This document shows positions 1 to 12,650 of a DNA stretch of 64,000 nt, piece after piece; within the stretch, counting starts at the first letter, position 1; the number at the start of each line of letters is the position of its first letter. The stretch spans positions 16,001 to 80,000 of the forward strand of contig JAWZYV010013020.1 in NCBI GenBank assembly GCA_038373885.1, written 5' to 3'. The notes under the pieces were generated by a model. The model was given only the letters and a program-made list of their open reading frames with translations, did no database searches and was not told the origin of the DNA. The translations under genes were made by a program, and so were the position numbers. Source of the stretch: Cheiracanthium punctorium (taxonomy: Eukaryota > Arthropoda > Arachnida > Araneae > Cheiracanthiidae).

Positions 1-112
1 TAGGGTGCAACACTAGCCGCCCTCTATATCCCCGATAATAAAAAGCCGCAATACCTTCGGTCAGTTGTAGTGAACAATAAATAACCGGCAAGTACCCGCC
101 TGTTGAAAAGAA
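1..112 (+). repeat. SINE-a, 3' part cut by window edge
   Basis: The first 112 bases match the 3' half of the tRNA-derived SINE at 9,811-10,018. Both share an ordered block with ACCTTCGG, AGTTGTAGTG and a GCAAGTNCCCG motif. The tRNA-like head would lie left of the window. Confidence 0.6.
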
Positions 113-639
113 AGGGAAATGAAAGCAAAATTTTAATTTTTTTCAGTGTTGGTAAAATGTGAATTTTCATTAGCATGCTGGCGTTTAGGTTATTGTTAGA
201 AAGCACTGTAGTCAGTTTATAGAATGTTTATTTTCTCGAAAAGGTTTTTATTTGGTAGAACAGTTCGTTAAAATGTTCGATTTGTGTCCCAACATGCGAA
301 ATAAAGCTATTTACATTAATAATAAATGAAATACTATTACAAACAAATCACTTGCATTAAAACGTGTAGTGTTTTAAAATATCTACATAAATCAATATTA
401 TTTTCGTTGAAAAAATATGAGTAATAAAACTGAAAAAAATGTAAGAAACATTTAATTTTCTCATAGTAATTTCGGCAAAAGCCGTATTTTCACTCAAGTA
501 CAGCTAAATTTCTCTGTGATATGCTCATCTAGTATATAATGCGCTTATACAGTTTAGAAAAAACTCCTTTTTTATGTTTCTATTTCCAGCCTTCAAGGAT
601 TGATTTCACCAATTTAGTACACAGTAGAAAATATCGCAA

Positions 640-730
640 TTACTGTTGTTCCAAAGACATATTTTAGCAATGATAAATTTGATAAAATGATGATGAGCAA
701 CCAGAATCTTAATTTTGCTATGCAAACTTT
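640..730. repeat. 90-bp segment repeated at 46,975-47,070
   Basis: A block beginning near TGTTCCAAA and running through GATAAATTTGATAAAATGATGATGAG recurs at 46,975-47,070 at high identity. In both places a family A MITE lies downstream (complete here, only its right part at 47.3 kb). The two loci may be old paralogues, or the block may belong to an unrecognised repeat. Confidence 0.55.
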
Positions 731-796
731 CATTTTACATGTTACGAATTCCAGTAGGCCTGTTGACGAAATGTATGCCACGTTATGGCGGATTAC

Positions 797-1230
797 ACCA
801 CCACCTCCTAGTAATAGAAGGCCTGAGAACAGGAACTTTTACGTCATCACTAGGTCCACTAAGGTGACGTCATCACACATTTATTTTAGCAAAGTTAAAC
901 TATTCAAATTTTGTGGTGAATTTACTCACGCATAAAATATTTTAATGATTCAAGATAGAAAATTTAATTTTACAACAAATAGGAAATTATAATTATTTCT
1001 AATTATATAATATGATATAGAAATAGATCATAATAAATGATTTTTTATCAGAAATGTTTTTTTTTAATTTTTATCTTTAACTTAAGATATTTTCTAAAAT
1101 TTTAATCATTCACCAGAAATTTTAAATAGTTTTACTTTGTGAAATGAAAACTGTGATGACGTCATCTTAGAAGACCTACTGATGACGTAAAAGTCTCTGT
1201 TCTCAAGCCTTCTGTATGTAGAAGGTGGTG
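797..1230. mobile_element. Family A MITE, copy A1
   Basis: About 430 bp with long terminal inverted repeats. The left end reads CACCACCTCC, then a GAAGGCCTGAGAACAG block; the right end carries their complements and finishes in AAGGTGGTG. Near each end is TGACGTCATC, which contains the palindrome TGACGTCA. ATTAC lies beside both ends, fitting a short target duplication. The interior is AT-rich with no coding potential, so it is non-autonomous. Copies sit at 10,980, 19,038, 27,345, 32,374, 47,270, 54,394 and 62,125. Confidence 0.8.
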
Positions 1231-3179
1231 ATTACTCCGGCACACAAAAAAAAGAAGTTGTCTATACATCGGACGCCACCTATCTACCGGCATGTATTTC
1301 GAACTTCTGAATCCGAATTTCAAGTCAGTTTAAGCCGTGCACCCTCGAGTATCGAGTAAATTGAAAAATAGCGTAAATTGGATATATGGTAATTAAAAAA
1401 ATTATGTATCTAAACCAAGCATAATTCTTATGCATTTAGATCCGCTGGATACAAATTTAAAGTGTATTTAGATTATAAACCGTTCTAAATCTCAAAAAAT
1501 TGAAAAAAAAACAACTTGAAAAATGTTAAAAATAGCAAAAAATCGTCTTGTATAAATTTAAAAAAATGTTGACCCAAATCAAAGAGGATTTTTATGTAAT
1601 TTTATTTGCTTAATCCGAATCTAAAATGTATTTGGCTTAGAATCCCTCAAACTCTCAAAAAATCGCAAAAAAACCGATAAAATAGCAAAAGTTACAGTTA
1701 AAAAATTGAAATTGTATTTTTTATGCGTAAAATATAAGTACAAAATCTGAAAATGCAAAAAATTGTCATAGCACAGTAATAACTGTAATAGCACAGTAAA
1801 ATTGTAACAGCCCCGTAGACCAGCTCCCAACTTCTACACTGGTTTTTGATTGATTATCACTATTATAATAATCTGCCGTCTTTACAATTTCAATTTTTTA
1901 TCTGCACAGTAAAGCTTTTTGAAAGTTGTGGTGGATAATCCTCAAACGAACGTGCAAAATTTCCCAGATTTGCTTTTAACTCATGCAACGTAACTTATTA
2001 AACAGGAAATACTTTATGAAATAATTAAAATTTATGTATCAAAATCATACATATAATATACCCAAAGAGGCGTTTCTCAAACATTTCGCACTTCTTTACC
2101 CAATGTGGCACTGTTTGAATTCTAGAAATTTCCAACGTTATTCATGTTTGATCTTGCTGCAGGGCTAGCCTTGCAATGCCTATATACACTTTATAAGCAA
2201 ACCGAAGGAATAAGATACAATTTACAGTTGAATCACACAGATAGGTTAAATAAGAAATACTATTGATTACGTTTGACGAATCCATCTGACTAAAGCCGAA
2301 TAGACAAAGGCACCTTATCCATTATCATCCATTAGATTCATGCCACAGTCACACTCGTTTCCGTCTGCGAAGTTTCCCGACTGCAATTCCGAAAAGAGAA
2401 AATATTTTGTCTTTCATGACGAACGTAATTCTTTCTTCTTTCTTGTGGAACCATCAACGGTGATTATCTTCACCCTGTGTGGGAATAGTTACCCTAAAAC
2501 ATTTAAATACAATATCATTTAGATATATACAGAAAAACTATATGCACATATTATTTGCGGTAAATATTCGAAGACATTTCTCATTTGTATAATGTTCATG
2601 CTCACGATACAAAACGAGAACTTTTGAAAACATACAGAAAGAGAAACGTGACTTTTACAATATACCTTATAGGTCCTCAGATCACATAAATTAGGAAAGA
2701 AGTTAATTTAAAATTAGGAAACTCTAAGAGCTAAAGGCATTTATTGACCTTGAAGAACTACTAGTAGGTATATATTCGCATCTTCCTTTCCAAACTCCGA
2801 TAATTAATCTGTGAGGAGAGAGAAAAAATGATGCATAAAAAATGGCATTATACTAAATATATTATGCTATAGCAATGAACGCCTTCTATGCAGGTAATGT
2901 ATAATTCTTATTGTAAAATTCTTATTAAAAATTTCTTTTAAAAGACAAAAAAATGAAATAATTCTAAACATATTGGCTTCTTGAATAAATCAAGCAACTT
3001 TATGATACTATATCATTTTCACTAAAAATACAGGCCATCCATGGGAGACACAAATTTTATGATTGTTAGAAAAGTGAAGAACATATTAAGTAATTCCTAA
3101 AAGTCATGTATGTTTTTAAATAGTTTTAAATAATTTATATCCATTTCTACTTTCAATATCTCTCACGCATAGTTTTCAA
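1231..3179. other. AT-rich spacer without recognised gene
   Basis: No convincing gene is visible. About 1,340-1,830 is A-rich with loosely repeated TCTCAAAAAAT-type strings. A 60-codon frame at 2,340-2,522 has no recognisable domain and is probably chance. Confidence 0.5.
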
Positions 3180-3312
3180 CACTCCTGATTTTATCGGGAG
3201 ATTTTTCACCACAATTTTTAAGAAGTTTTTCTTGGTATTATAAAAACAAAAAAGTAAACTCATGCTGTTCAGCCAAAATTAGTGGCGAAAAATCTTTCGA
3301 TAGAATCGGAAG
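3180..3312. repeat. Degenerate family C-like hairpin MITE
   Basis: Arms containing GGGAGATTTTTCACCAC on the left and a complementary TAGTGGCGAAAAATC on the right enclose about 80 AT-rich bases. The layout matches the clearer family C copies at 56,326 and 57,923 but the outermost bases have decayed. Confidence 0.45.
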
Positions 3313-4221
3313 AGTGGGCAATTATGTGAATGATTTTTTCAAAAAAAAAAAAAAATGAAAATACGTGACCTGCGTCGTGAGAATTTAAGATTTATCTGTT
3401 TGAAAATTTTCTCCATAACTTGTTATGGTGACTTAGTAATCTATTTTCTAATGTGACGGTAAAGAATTTAAAATACTATACCAAGTACCTTTTCAGTAAA
3501 CTTACTTCAGAAGAAGCATCATTTCGAAAATTGATCTTTTTTCGTTAGTTTCGACGTTATCTGAAGAAAGTTTTAATTACTATAACATACTTAGATTTCT
3601 GTGAAGGCGTCAGAAGGTTTCTGTCACCATTTCTTACGTTCATACACCTTTTTCGTGTTTGCTTGTCGCACACTGTATTATTATACTGTCTAACTTCAAA
3701 ATGCAGCGGTATGTGGTGTTCCATCGGAAATCGATATGGTGACAGCAGTAGGATGTAAAAGAATTTGTGATTGTATTGAAGTTGTCTTTCAGCACATCGT
3801 GCTAAAAGTATAAGAGTTTTATCCCGTTTAATCAATGTCTGTAGTAATAATTTTCATATTTTTTGAAATGGTCTCACTCTTCCAAATATTAGGATGATTT
3901 CTTTTGCAAAATAACAGCTCTTTATTCCCGCATTATTATGTTGTCTGCATGATGTATTGATCTCATTCAGATTTCTGATGTTTAACTGAGAAAAGTATTT
4001 CTCAACGCATTTTTCTCTCATTTGTCAAAGTCATATATAGAGGAGAGACGTGATATCTTATTCATAAAATCCCTATCGTAATATGTTGTGTGCAAAATGC
4101 GTTTTCAAAATGTCGCGCCGATTATTCATATTACTTATCATTCGCATAATGATGAGTAAGTCACTTTTTGTTTACTACATTTTCAACTGTAAATTCTTGT
4201 TGAGTTACATCTTTGCGTATG

Positions 4222-4405
4222 CATAGCTGCCAACTATTCCGGAATATCATTAACCACATTTTGCGAACAATAAATTTCTATAAGTATTTTTTTCAAAAAG
4301 GTAACCAACTTCCGCGCCAAATTGAAAATTTCTGCTTTATTTTAAGCCCAATCCTCCTGTTCAAAAAAAGTGGTTAATGATATTCCGGAATAGTTGGCAG
4401 CTATG
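4222..4405. mobile_element. Family B MITE
   Basis: A 184-bp element starting CATAGCTGCCAACTATTCCGG and ending in its complement, GTTGGCAGCTATG. Inside each end is a TTAACCAC/GTGGTTAA block. Identical CGTATG hexamers flank it, the expected mark of insertion. It has no coding capacity. Many other copies are listed below. Confidence 0.75.
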
Positions 4406-4513
4406 CGTATGTGACATCATCAAAATTATGTATTCATAAAAAAAGAAAGAAAAAAATGGAAATGCGAAAGTCATAGATCAGCTTCAGCGACTTTCGTCGT
4501 TTAAGTTATAGAA

Positions 4514-4768
4514 TCAGAGCTCCCAAACTTTATGGAATATAACTGAAAACATTTTGTTAAAAGTATATTTTAAAAACATTTTTCGAAATAGCTTAGCAAT
4601 TAGATGCCAAATAACTGTAATTCTCCAGCTAATTACAAAGATTCTTGTTTGCAAATGGAGATTCGAGTCAAAATTTGAACCAAGTTTAAAGTTCGAAACT
4701 TGGTTAAGCATTAGAGTTAGTTGTGAAGTGATCTGTGCGCTATTTGACGAATAAAGGAAATTAATCAT
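4514..4768. other. Stop-poor AT-rich segment, probably not a gene
   Basis: Frames stay open on both strands over the same 200-250 bases. Short inverted repeats (AACCAAGTTT/AAACTTGGTT) explain part of this symmetry. Neither translation resembles a known domain and no splice or promoter signal stands out. Confidence 0.4.
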
Positions 4769-5059
4769 TAATATTTTCTGTACAACTTTGTGATGCCAAA
4801 CGTATAGAAAAGTAGCCTAAAAGTATTTAGTTGTGAATTAATTTTAAAGTAATTAATTTTGAATATTGAAACAATAAAATTCGCTAGTTCCTGAAGTAAA
4901 ATGAAGTAAATATTGAATTTATGTCACTTTCCTTCATGTTTAATTTAACTTTATTTGTATGTTTAACATTATTAATGCTTAATTTAACTTTATTTGTAAA
5001 ACACATGTTAAACGATTTTGAAAAAATCGGAAAATGGTTTTTGTTTCAACAGTTTTCAA

Positions 5060-6480
5060 TGCGATTACTCATATGCAAATGATCATTAAAATAGCTTAGC
5101 ATTTATTTTACATTCTAAATAACCAACAAGATGTGTCTTGCGCCTGGTAATTTCTGTTTTAGTGCACCCATAAATTTATGGTTAATATTCAATTAAAATA
5201 TATTATCCAAAAAATTAGTAACTTAAAATATCAAAATTTTCTACCTTAATTCTTGAAAAATTGATACTTACGTAAAAAATTTTGAAATAATATTTTATAC
5301 TTTCCATTAATGCTTGTGGTTTTTAATAAATTAACCTCCTATTTCGTAGCACAAAAGTGATAAAAAATTAGAATTTTGATAAAAATTAAAAACAAATATT
5401 GCCTGTAGCCATAGAGGCTCTTTTGTTTTGAAAGTTATTGAATAAGACAGAATCACAGACACACACACACACACACACATTTATAAACTGACATTTCGTA
5501 CAATGACGGGCAATTTTTTTTTAAAGCGATTATTTCACCTATTTTTAACTGTCGAATACGCAAAATATTCAATGGTGTTTGTCGCAACCTTACTTCCCTC
5601 AGTTATTTCAAAATAAAATCCATAAAGTCTATAAAAATACAAAACAAAGAAATTAAGTATTTTACAAAACATTCTTAAATCATCCATCACGCCCACTCAT
5701 TACTAATGTTCCTGTTGTTCAACCGAAATTCCTGCGACGTTTGTCACTGGTGGCATATGAAAAGGAATTCATATACATTAATAACAGCATTTCAGATTCA
5801 TAGCACATTCTATTTTGCGCTTACTTTGCATGATATAGGAAGTTAAAGGGGTTTTAATGTTCGGGCTATTATCGTTTTATTATTCTTAGGACATAGGTAT
5901 TCTGTTATTGATTATTGAACTTCGTGTACAAACCTTTTGATAACATTTATGTACTAAAAAATATAAAAGGTTTAAGAGATTATTCAGCTTAGAATTGAGA
6001 ATTTTTCAGATAATTTTTTTTAGAAACTTACTTTAAAACGCTGAAGGAAAAATGTTTCGAAAAATGATTACATATTTTCTTGAAGGGTGAGTTTATGGCA
6101 TAATTCCGAAAATTATCGCGAATACTGAGAAATTAACTAATCTAAACATTGATATTAAACAGCAATTTTGTAGTCGTATAATTAAGACAGGAGAGTAAAA
6201 GCAATTAATAGTATAAATAGAAAAGAGACATGATCATTTTAATTGTTACTGGTGTGTGCTTCTTAGCAGTAAGCGCATATTATTCACGAAACAAAGAAAG
6301 GAAAACTTGGCTGATGCTATTTTAAATACCTAAATACCTTTAAATAAGCTGTAGCATTAACTTATTTTTACCATCTTGTTTACATTTCTTCTGATTTCGT
6401 ATAATTTATTTTCACCTTTCAATGCAATTCTATCAGGTTGTAACGAAAGTTTTCCGCCATATCTGCCTGAAAAACTACTA
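5060..6480 (+). repeat. Long repeat R, copy 1 (left part)
   Basis: Collinear with segments at 11,860-13,300, 16,440-18,000, 28,240-29,500 and 62,990-63,960. Shared landmarks in order are a block near TTTGTCGCTGGTGGC, GGAATTYATACATTAATAAC, a TTTTAATGTTCGGGCT block and TTGATTATTGAA-TTCGTGTACAAA. No coding frame is conserved among copies, so R is non-coding at this level. Confidence 0.6.
5459..5479 (+). repeat. (AC)n microsatellite
   Basis: About ten uninterrupted AC dinucleotides lie inside the R copy. Confidence 0.95.
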
Positions 6481-7525
6481 ACTCCATAGATAACTGTATT
6501 TGAACTTTCGGTACCATACCTGCACCGTGTCACATGATAAAACAATAGTACTTAAAGCTGTACTCATAATTCGTTGATATTCTGTAGCTGATTTTTTGCA
6601 ACACAACTGGAAGTAAATGATGGTTCTAATCCTGTAGAGTGATAGTTCCATTTGAGACACCTTGTACTTAATCATAACTATATTTTCTACAGATTTCACA
6701 ACACGGTGTTATAAAGTAAGCCTCTTTCTTTCAAATGCCGAAAATCGTTTGACAAAATATGAACAAATACGCCAACACGAACTGTGCGCTGACGATGTTT
6801 GCAGTGGCGGGAAACTTTCGTTACAACCTAATAAATGGTCTGGATGTTTAAAAAAAGTTACTTCAAAATGGGGTTCCTATTTTAGTTTCTCCTTTCATTT
6901 TCCTAAGACGGTACGTACATTTAATGGTTCACTAAAGTATTTTAGAGAAATTTAGCACATTTTTAATCATTTTCGATGTTTAAATAGTTACTCATTAGAT
7001 ACATTTCATATTTTCAAAACTGTTTAGTTTCAGTTCCCTTTTTTATTTTCTTTATGAACGATCTAGGGAACACAGAAAAAGAAAAATTAGTGATGATCAT
7101 GATGTAATTATGATATGTAAGTATGACTTAATATCCTGAATATTAAGTCAGTAATTCATCGAATAATATTCAAATGTTAAAGAAATCGCCACTGCCAGAT
7201 TTTCCTACTGTTTCTCCCGCCAATAATACAGTGAAGTATAAAACAAATTTCGGTTGTTTATTTCAAGAACGGGCATTATTATCAATAAAAAATTCTTTTC
7301 GAAATTAAATAGTATTCTTAGTGCTTGCGATATTTTATGTGGTTTGGAATGCAGACTATTACGCTTGTTTTCCCAATATTAAAATGGATAAACGTTAGCA
7401 AAGTTGCTACTAAAAAACCAGATAGAAAATTCTAATCACCATATGTTAAAAGATTCTTTTGCATTCAGAATCAATTTTTTCACGTAATCGGGTAATGCGC
7501 TATATGTGCAAACGATAAAGTGTCA

Positions 7526-7707
7526 TCGGTGCCAAGTATTACTGAATAATAATTAACCATTTTTTGAAAACAGTATTTTTTTTCAATATTCTTCCAAAAT
7601 AGTTATCGTGCCACGCTCTGAACTCAGAAATTTTGCTACATCTTAAACAGAAAATTAATGTTCCCAAAAAGTGGCTCATTATATTCCGCAATACTTGGCA
7701 CCTACGA
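7526..7707. mobile_element. Family B MITE, AGGTGCC subfamily
   Basis: The ends read GGTGCCAAGTATTACTG and CGCAATACTTGGCACC, with AATTAACCA and a decayed complement inside. It belongs with the 34,544 and 59,904 copies and has no coding potential. Confidence 0.65.
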
Positions 7708-8259
7708 AGTCTTGCCATTAGGTCGGGTTGATATTAAATGAGAAAGCTTACGGTACTCAGCAATATTGGGTTCTCATAAACGAAAAATAGCATGAATCAC
7801 ATCTTCAGGCGTAGTTTGAAACAGTTAGTTATAAACTGTTAAAAAGGATCGACACCATCGGACAGATACTCCCATTGGAATTTCTACTCGGTCTAGTTTT
7901 ACTTAACAATTGTAACACAGAGATGAATGAGACAAAAATTAAAATTGAGCAAAATATATCTATTAGATATTCATACTGCTTCTTCCACCACTAATAGAGC
8001 GAAGTGTAAAGTGAATTTTGCATGTTTATTTCAAGAACGATATTCATATCCATAAAAAAAGCGTTTCGAAATGAAACAGTTTTCTTAATTTTTCCAATAT
8101 ATTATGTGGTTTGAAATCCAGACTAATACGCTGTTTTTCACAAAATTAAAACCTATAAACTTCAGCAAATTTGCTTCTCAGAAACTAGATAGAAAATTCT
8201 AACCACCAGATATTAAAAGGTTATTTTATATTCATTAACACTTTTCTGGTGCGTTCATT

Positions 8260-8435
8260 CCTCTGATTGGGCCTTCGGCCAATTGGGTATTATTATCTGT
8301 CGTATAAAATAATCTGAAACACCTCAAGATATTCACCACAAGATACTATCCCTCATCACTGGAGATAAGGCGATCTACGCTAAGGTGCTCCCGTGTGGCC
8401 GTACTTCAGTCTGTCAGTCAGTCACTCCTCTGATT
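8260..8435 (-). mobile_element. Short retroposon-like insertion with 9-bp direct repeats
   Basis: CCTCTGATT flanks a segment (8,269-8,426) on both sides at 8,260-8,268 and 8,427-8,435. The reverse complement of about 8,312-8,426 matches a block at 28,846-28,955; both contain GACTGACTGA, TTATCTCCAGTGATGAG and ATCTTGAGGTG. A perfect long duplication suggests a retroposed SINE-like sequence, but no clear A/B box was found. Confidence 0.55.
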
Positions 8436-9810
8436 TTAATAATATGATCAACCGAGAAAGCCGGGTCATTAGGTCTACTTGATGTAAAATTTGTAAGTGG
8501 CTTATGGCAATCGGTAACACAGGGTTTTCTTGAGCGCAAATCCGCGTGAACCGCAGCTTAGTTTGGAATAAAATTATTTTAAAATGTTTAAAAAAATTGA
8601 CAATATTGGACAGATACTCCCATTCGAATTTTTGCTCCTTCGAATTTTACTTATCAATGGAATGCCGAGATAAATGAGGCAAAAAAATATGTAAAAGCAC
8701 ACTAAACATAACTATTAGATTTTGATACTGTTTCTTCCACTAATAATACAGCCAAGAATAAAGTAAATTTTCTATGTTTATTTCAAGCATGGGTAGTATT
8801 ATCTATCGTATAAAATAATCTTTTCGAAATGAAATAGTATTTTTACTTCTTGCGATATCTTATGTGCTTTGAAATCCAGTCTAGTACGCTGTTCTTCACA
8901 AAATTAAAATCGATAAAGTTGCTACTGAAAAACCAGATAGAAAATTCTAACCACCAGATGTTAAAAAGACTCTTTCACATTCATAAACATTTTCTTTCCC
9001 GCTTTCTTGTAATGCTGTAGACTTGCAACCGAGAAAGCAGGTCCATTATGTCGGTTCATGCAAAATTGAGAAAGACTATGGTAATCGACAGAATTGGTAT
9101 TTCTAGAATTTAAGTCGACATGAATCAAAGCATTAAATTGGAATCAAATAACTTTAAAATGCAAAAAGAATTGACGTTGTCAGACAGATAGCCCCATTGG
9201 AATTTCTGTTTCGTCTAATTTTAATTAACAATTAGAAAACGGAGGTAAATCAGATAAAATTTTTTAAGAAGCACATTAAAAATGCTTATTAGATTTTCGT
9301 ACTGTTTCTTCCACCAAACACAGCGAATTGTTTAGTCAATTTTGCATCTTTGCTTGAAAGACGGGTATAATTAACTATTAAAAAATCTTTTCGAAATAAA
9401 ATAATATCTCACATCATGTGATATATTTTGTGGTTTTAGATGCAAACTAGTGAGCTGTTTTACACTAAAATAAATTAAATAAATTTTGGCAAAGTTTCTT
9501 CAGCAAACCAAATAGGAAATTTTGACCACCAGATGTTGAATGTTTTTTAATACTTATAAACGGTTTTCTTCATGTTGAGTCATTGGACTTCTAGTTAGAT
9601 TGTTAATCGGGAAAGCTTGCCCATGTGGTCGGGTTGACTTAAAAGAAAAGATATTTTAATCTGCGGGCTTCTGTTAATGTACTAATTAGAGGGAAGTGCA
9701 ACTTTAGTTTCTAGTTGCTATTAAAAGTTGTGAAATTTTGTATACTTTGAACCTAATGTATCAAATCAATATGAATAAAATTTTTGTACAATATTATAAT
9801 CCAAGAACTA

Positions 9811-10018
9811 CCACCCAGGTGGTGTAGTGGCTTAAGGACTATTCTATCAAGCCACGGGTCCGGGTTCTAATCTCGGCTTGGGCATGGATGTTAAATTTTC
9901 CGTCCTCTCAAAGGGGTTACGCTGGTCGCCCACTGCTTGCCCCCAAAATAAAATTGCCACCGTACCTTCGGGAAGTTGTAGTGGTCAATGCCAACTCCGC
10001 AAGTTCCCGACCATTAAA
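9811..10018 (+). mobile_element. tRNA-derived SINE, family a
   Basis: The head looks like a tRNA: TGGTGTAGTGGCTTAAGG resembles a pol III A box region, and GGGTTCTAATC resembles a B box about 50 bp downstream. The body ends with GTACCTTCGGGAAGTTGTAG and a decayed A-rich tail. A second, truncated copy is at 1-112. The element is non-coding and would depend on a LINE for movement. Confidence 0.7.
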
Positions 10019-10611
10019 ATAACAATTCAAGTATTATAAAACAGCCAAACAGCTTTTAATTATGAATTAATTAATTTTGAAAATTGGTAAAATAAATTTC
10101 TCAGGTATCTAAAGTAAAACGAAGCGAATGGTTCATTTCTTTCTTTTAGCTCCCTTAAAAAATTAATTAATTAATTAAAAAAATTGTAATCCAATCACGA
10201 GTACATAAGTGTTTTGAGAATTAATTTTAGAGTTCTGCACAGGAAATGTTCGACCCTCTTAACGAAAATGTGACACCCATCTGCGTGTGTTTCTCCCCGT
10301 TTTCAATATATGGGCCTTCAGTGAAAAAAATTGTTATATTATATCTGCATGAAACCATGAAATTAAATACAGCGTGAGCAATTTTCTTATTTTTTAAATA
10401 AAAAGTATCGAAAATGATAGATACAACATTAGATTTTAAGAATAATAGAAAGTTTAAATAGTCCATTTGCTGCAAAAAAATGTTTTTTTTTCTTCTAGTG
10501 GCACGTACATAGGACAGCATATATCTTTACAACAAAGGAATGGAACAACGAATCTTATGAACGTAAAGATGGAAAGGCATCAGTTAATCTGTCAACTTAA
10601 GTCTGGCAATC

Positions 10612-10869
10612 CTATATCGTCCCCATAAGGACACAGGAGGTAGAGCAGGACAGGAGGCAAGGTGGGAAATGTGAAAATTCCCTTGAGTCGCACAAGAGAC
10701 AAGAAGGAGCCAAGTTTATTCTATGCATGTGTTTTTGGAGGTAGCCGTGGCCAGAAAACAGCCGTAACAATGCTATCGATTTATCACGTGGCCATTCAGG
10801 AATGTCTTGAATATGATTAAACCAGTGCTTTTGACCATTTCTTGCAGCCAAGTCACGAACGAAGGAACT
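10612..10869 (-). pseudogene. LINE RNase H domain fragment
   Basis: The minus strand encodes a short piece containing IPEWPRDKSIALLRLFSGH, then LQKHMHRI and a CLLC pair of cysteines. Spacing W-PRD, L-R-L-GH, LHRI, C-x-x-C is familiar from the C-terminal end of RNase H regions in arthropod non-LTR retrotransposons. Reverse transcriptase and endonuclease parts are absent, so this is a dead fragment. The open frame starts at a TTG and continues upstream without a clear initiator. The family assignment rests on recalled patterns. Confidence 0.6.
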
Positions 10870-10979
10870 GGTTAGTCTCCTTTTAATTATTATCTTAATA
10901 GATCGCTAGGGCAGTTTCTGGCTGTTTAACTTATAAAGAGAAGCCCCTTTTTTGCCAGAAAATCAGCGTTCTCGTTCAA

Positions 10980-11399
10980 TACCTCCTAGATATACAATAC
11001 TTGAGATCAGAAGCTTTTATGTCATCACTAGGTTCACTAAGATGACGTCATCACACATTTATCTTCACAAAGTAAAACTATTCAAAGTCTGTGGTGAATT
11101 TACTCCCGCATAAAACATTTTAATGATTTTAGACAGAAGATTAAATTTTACCACAAATAGGAAATTTTAACTATCACAAATTACATAATATGATATAGAA
11201 AAAGATAAGAATAAACTAGTTTTTATCAAAAAGGTATTTTAATTTTTATCCTTAAGATATTTTCTAAAATTTGCACCATTGACCAGAAATTTTAAATAGT
11301 TTTACCTTGTGACAGAAAAACAGTAATGATGTCATCGTAAAAGACCTAGTGATGACATAAAAGCTCCTGTTCTCAGGCCTTCTGTATCTTGGAAGTGTT
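10980..11399. mobile_element. Family A MITE, copy A2
   Basis: The left end ACCTCCTAGATA and the right end TCTTGGAAGTGT are decayed compared with A1, A7 and A8. AAGATGACGTCATCACAC is present near the left; the right counterpart has mutated to ATGATGTCATC. It lies inside repeat R. Confidence 0.75.
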
Positions 11400-12567
11400 T
11401 CGATTCCGCCGAGGGCCGGGATCCATTGCAAGACAACTGATTACTGACGATCAGTTAAACCACTGCCTTCTTTGGAAGAATGCAATAAGAGGTGAAATGA
11501 TATGTGGTGCCACTTAACGTTACCTACCTATCTAGGATGTAAAGGATTTAAATTAATATTTTTTATAACAAGAACTTTTAACAAATAGTAGTGTTGGAAT
11601 GCAAAATTGATAAAAAATTTGAATAATAACACATTTCAAATGAAGAACAAAATCTACTAAATTTAGAACTCATGATAAAGGTGCATGAGAAAACGTAAAC
11701 TGATACTTCCTTATTAAATAAAAAATATATTGGAGATGTTAACGTCCATATTTTTATGGTAAGCTTATAAAATAGTCTGATGCTAATAATTTTAGCATCT
11801 GTGAACGTATATGAAAATTATCTAAAATATTTTCGTTATTGTGAATTAGATAGGTAAATGTTCATCGTAAAATTTCTTTACTGCTCCTGTTAGATTGTGT
11901 TTTAGTGAGTCGATAAATTGTTTGTTAAAAATTTAATTAAAATGTATCCCCATATAAATCAATAGCTTACAATTTCAAATTTTCATAATTTAGCATTTTG
12001 AAAATAGGTATTGATGTAAAAAATTATAAATAATATTTCATAATTTCCATTGGTGCAACCGGCTTATTAGTAAGTTAAACCCTTATTTCGTTGCACAAGA
12101 ATTGTGACGAAAATAGACTTTTTCTAAAAGTTAAGAATCTGCCTATATTGACAGAAAGGGAATTCCAATGATGCACATTTGCAATGATGTGAACTTTCAA
12201 CTGACGAAATGTCTCTTTTGAGCTTTAAACCCCTTAACGATTGCATTATATTCAAGAAAACGGTCATAAATGTACCTACTTTTTAATTTAAAAATATTGC
12301 ATAAAAATAAGTGTCTATACAATATATGCATTCATTTTAAGGTTTAGGATATTTTCATGTAAAAAAAATTACATATATAAAATTTAAATGTTCTAATTTT
12401 TCTGCCGCATAACTTTCCATCCCGGAAATGTCACGGTAGAGACGACGAAGGGGTTAAAATTCACCCGCTGAATGGCGGTAGTATCGTTTTCGGGAATACA
12501 CGTACATTTCGTCTTATTTCTGTTATTGATTACTGTATTTTCCCGTACAAATCTGCTGAATTCGCTT

Positions 12568-12650
12568 ATGCAATTACAAAGTAGTAATAAGCTACAATAA
12601 TAGTAGTAATAAGCTACAAAGTAGCAATAAGCTTACAAAGTAGTAGTAAG
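12568..12650 (+). repeat. Short minisatellite, GTAGTAATAAGCTACAA-like
   Basis: About four imperfect units of roughly 17-22 bp built on AAAGTAGTAATAAGCTTAC. It lies directly beside the inverted duplication at 12,650, so slippage and rearrangement are clustered here. Confidence 0.7.

Larger units (their letters stand above)
7190..9660 (+). repeat. Four-fold sub-repeat array within R
   Basis: A block of about 0.6-0.75 kb occurs four times head to tail. The landmark CACCAGATGTTAAA (with variants) is at about 7,438, 8,205, 8,950 and 9,528. It is preceded each time by a TTTATTTCAAGAACG-like block and a TTATGTGGTTTGAAAT-like block. Elsewhere the block is single copy: 14,080, 26,530 (split by a Tc1 element) and 61,350. 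Confidence 0.65.

Noticed and set aside
4514..4768. Overlapping open frames on both strands
   Set aside because: Symmetry is explained by local inverted repeats and few stop codons; neither translation looks like a protein.
11400..11480. tRNA-like SINE on the minus strand beside A2
   Set aside because: GGCAGTGGTTTAACTG and GGATCCCGGCCC are suggestive, but the B box deviates too far and no second copy was found.
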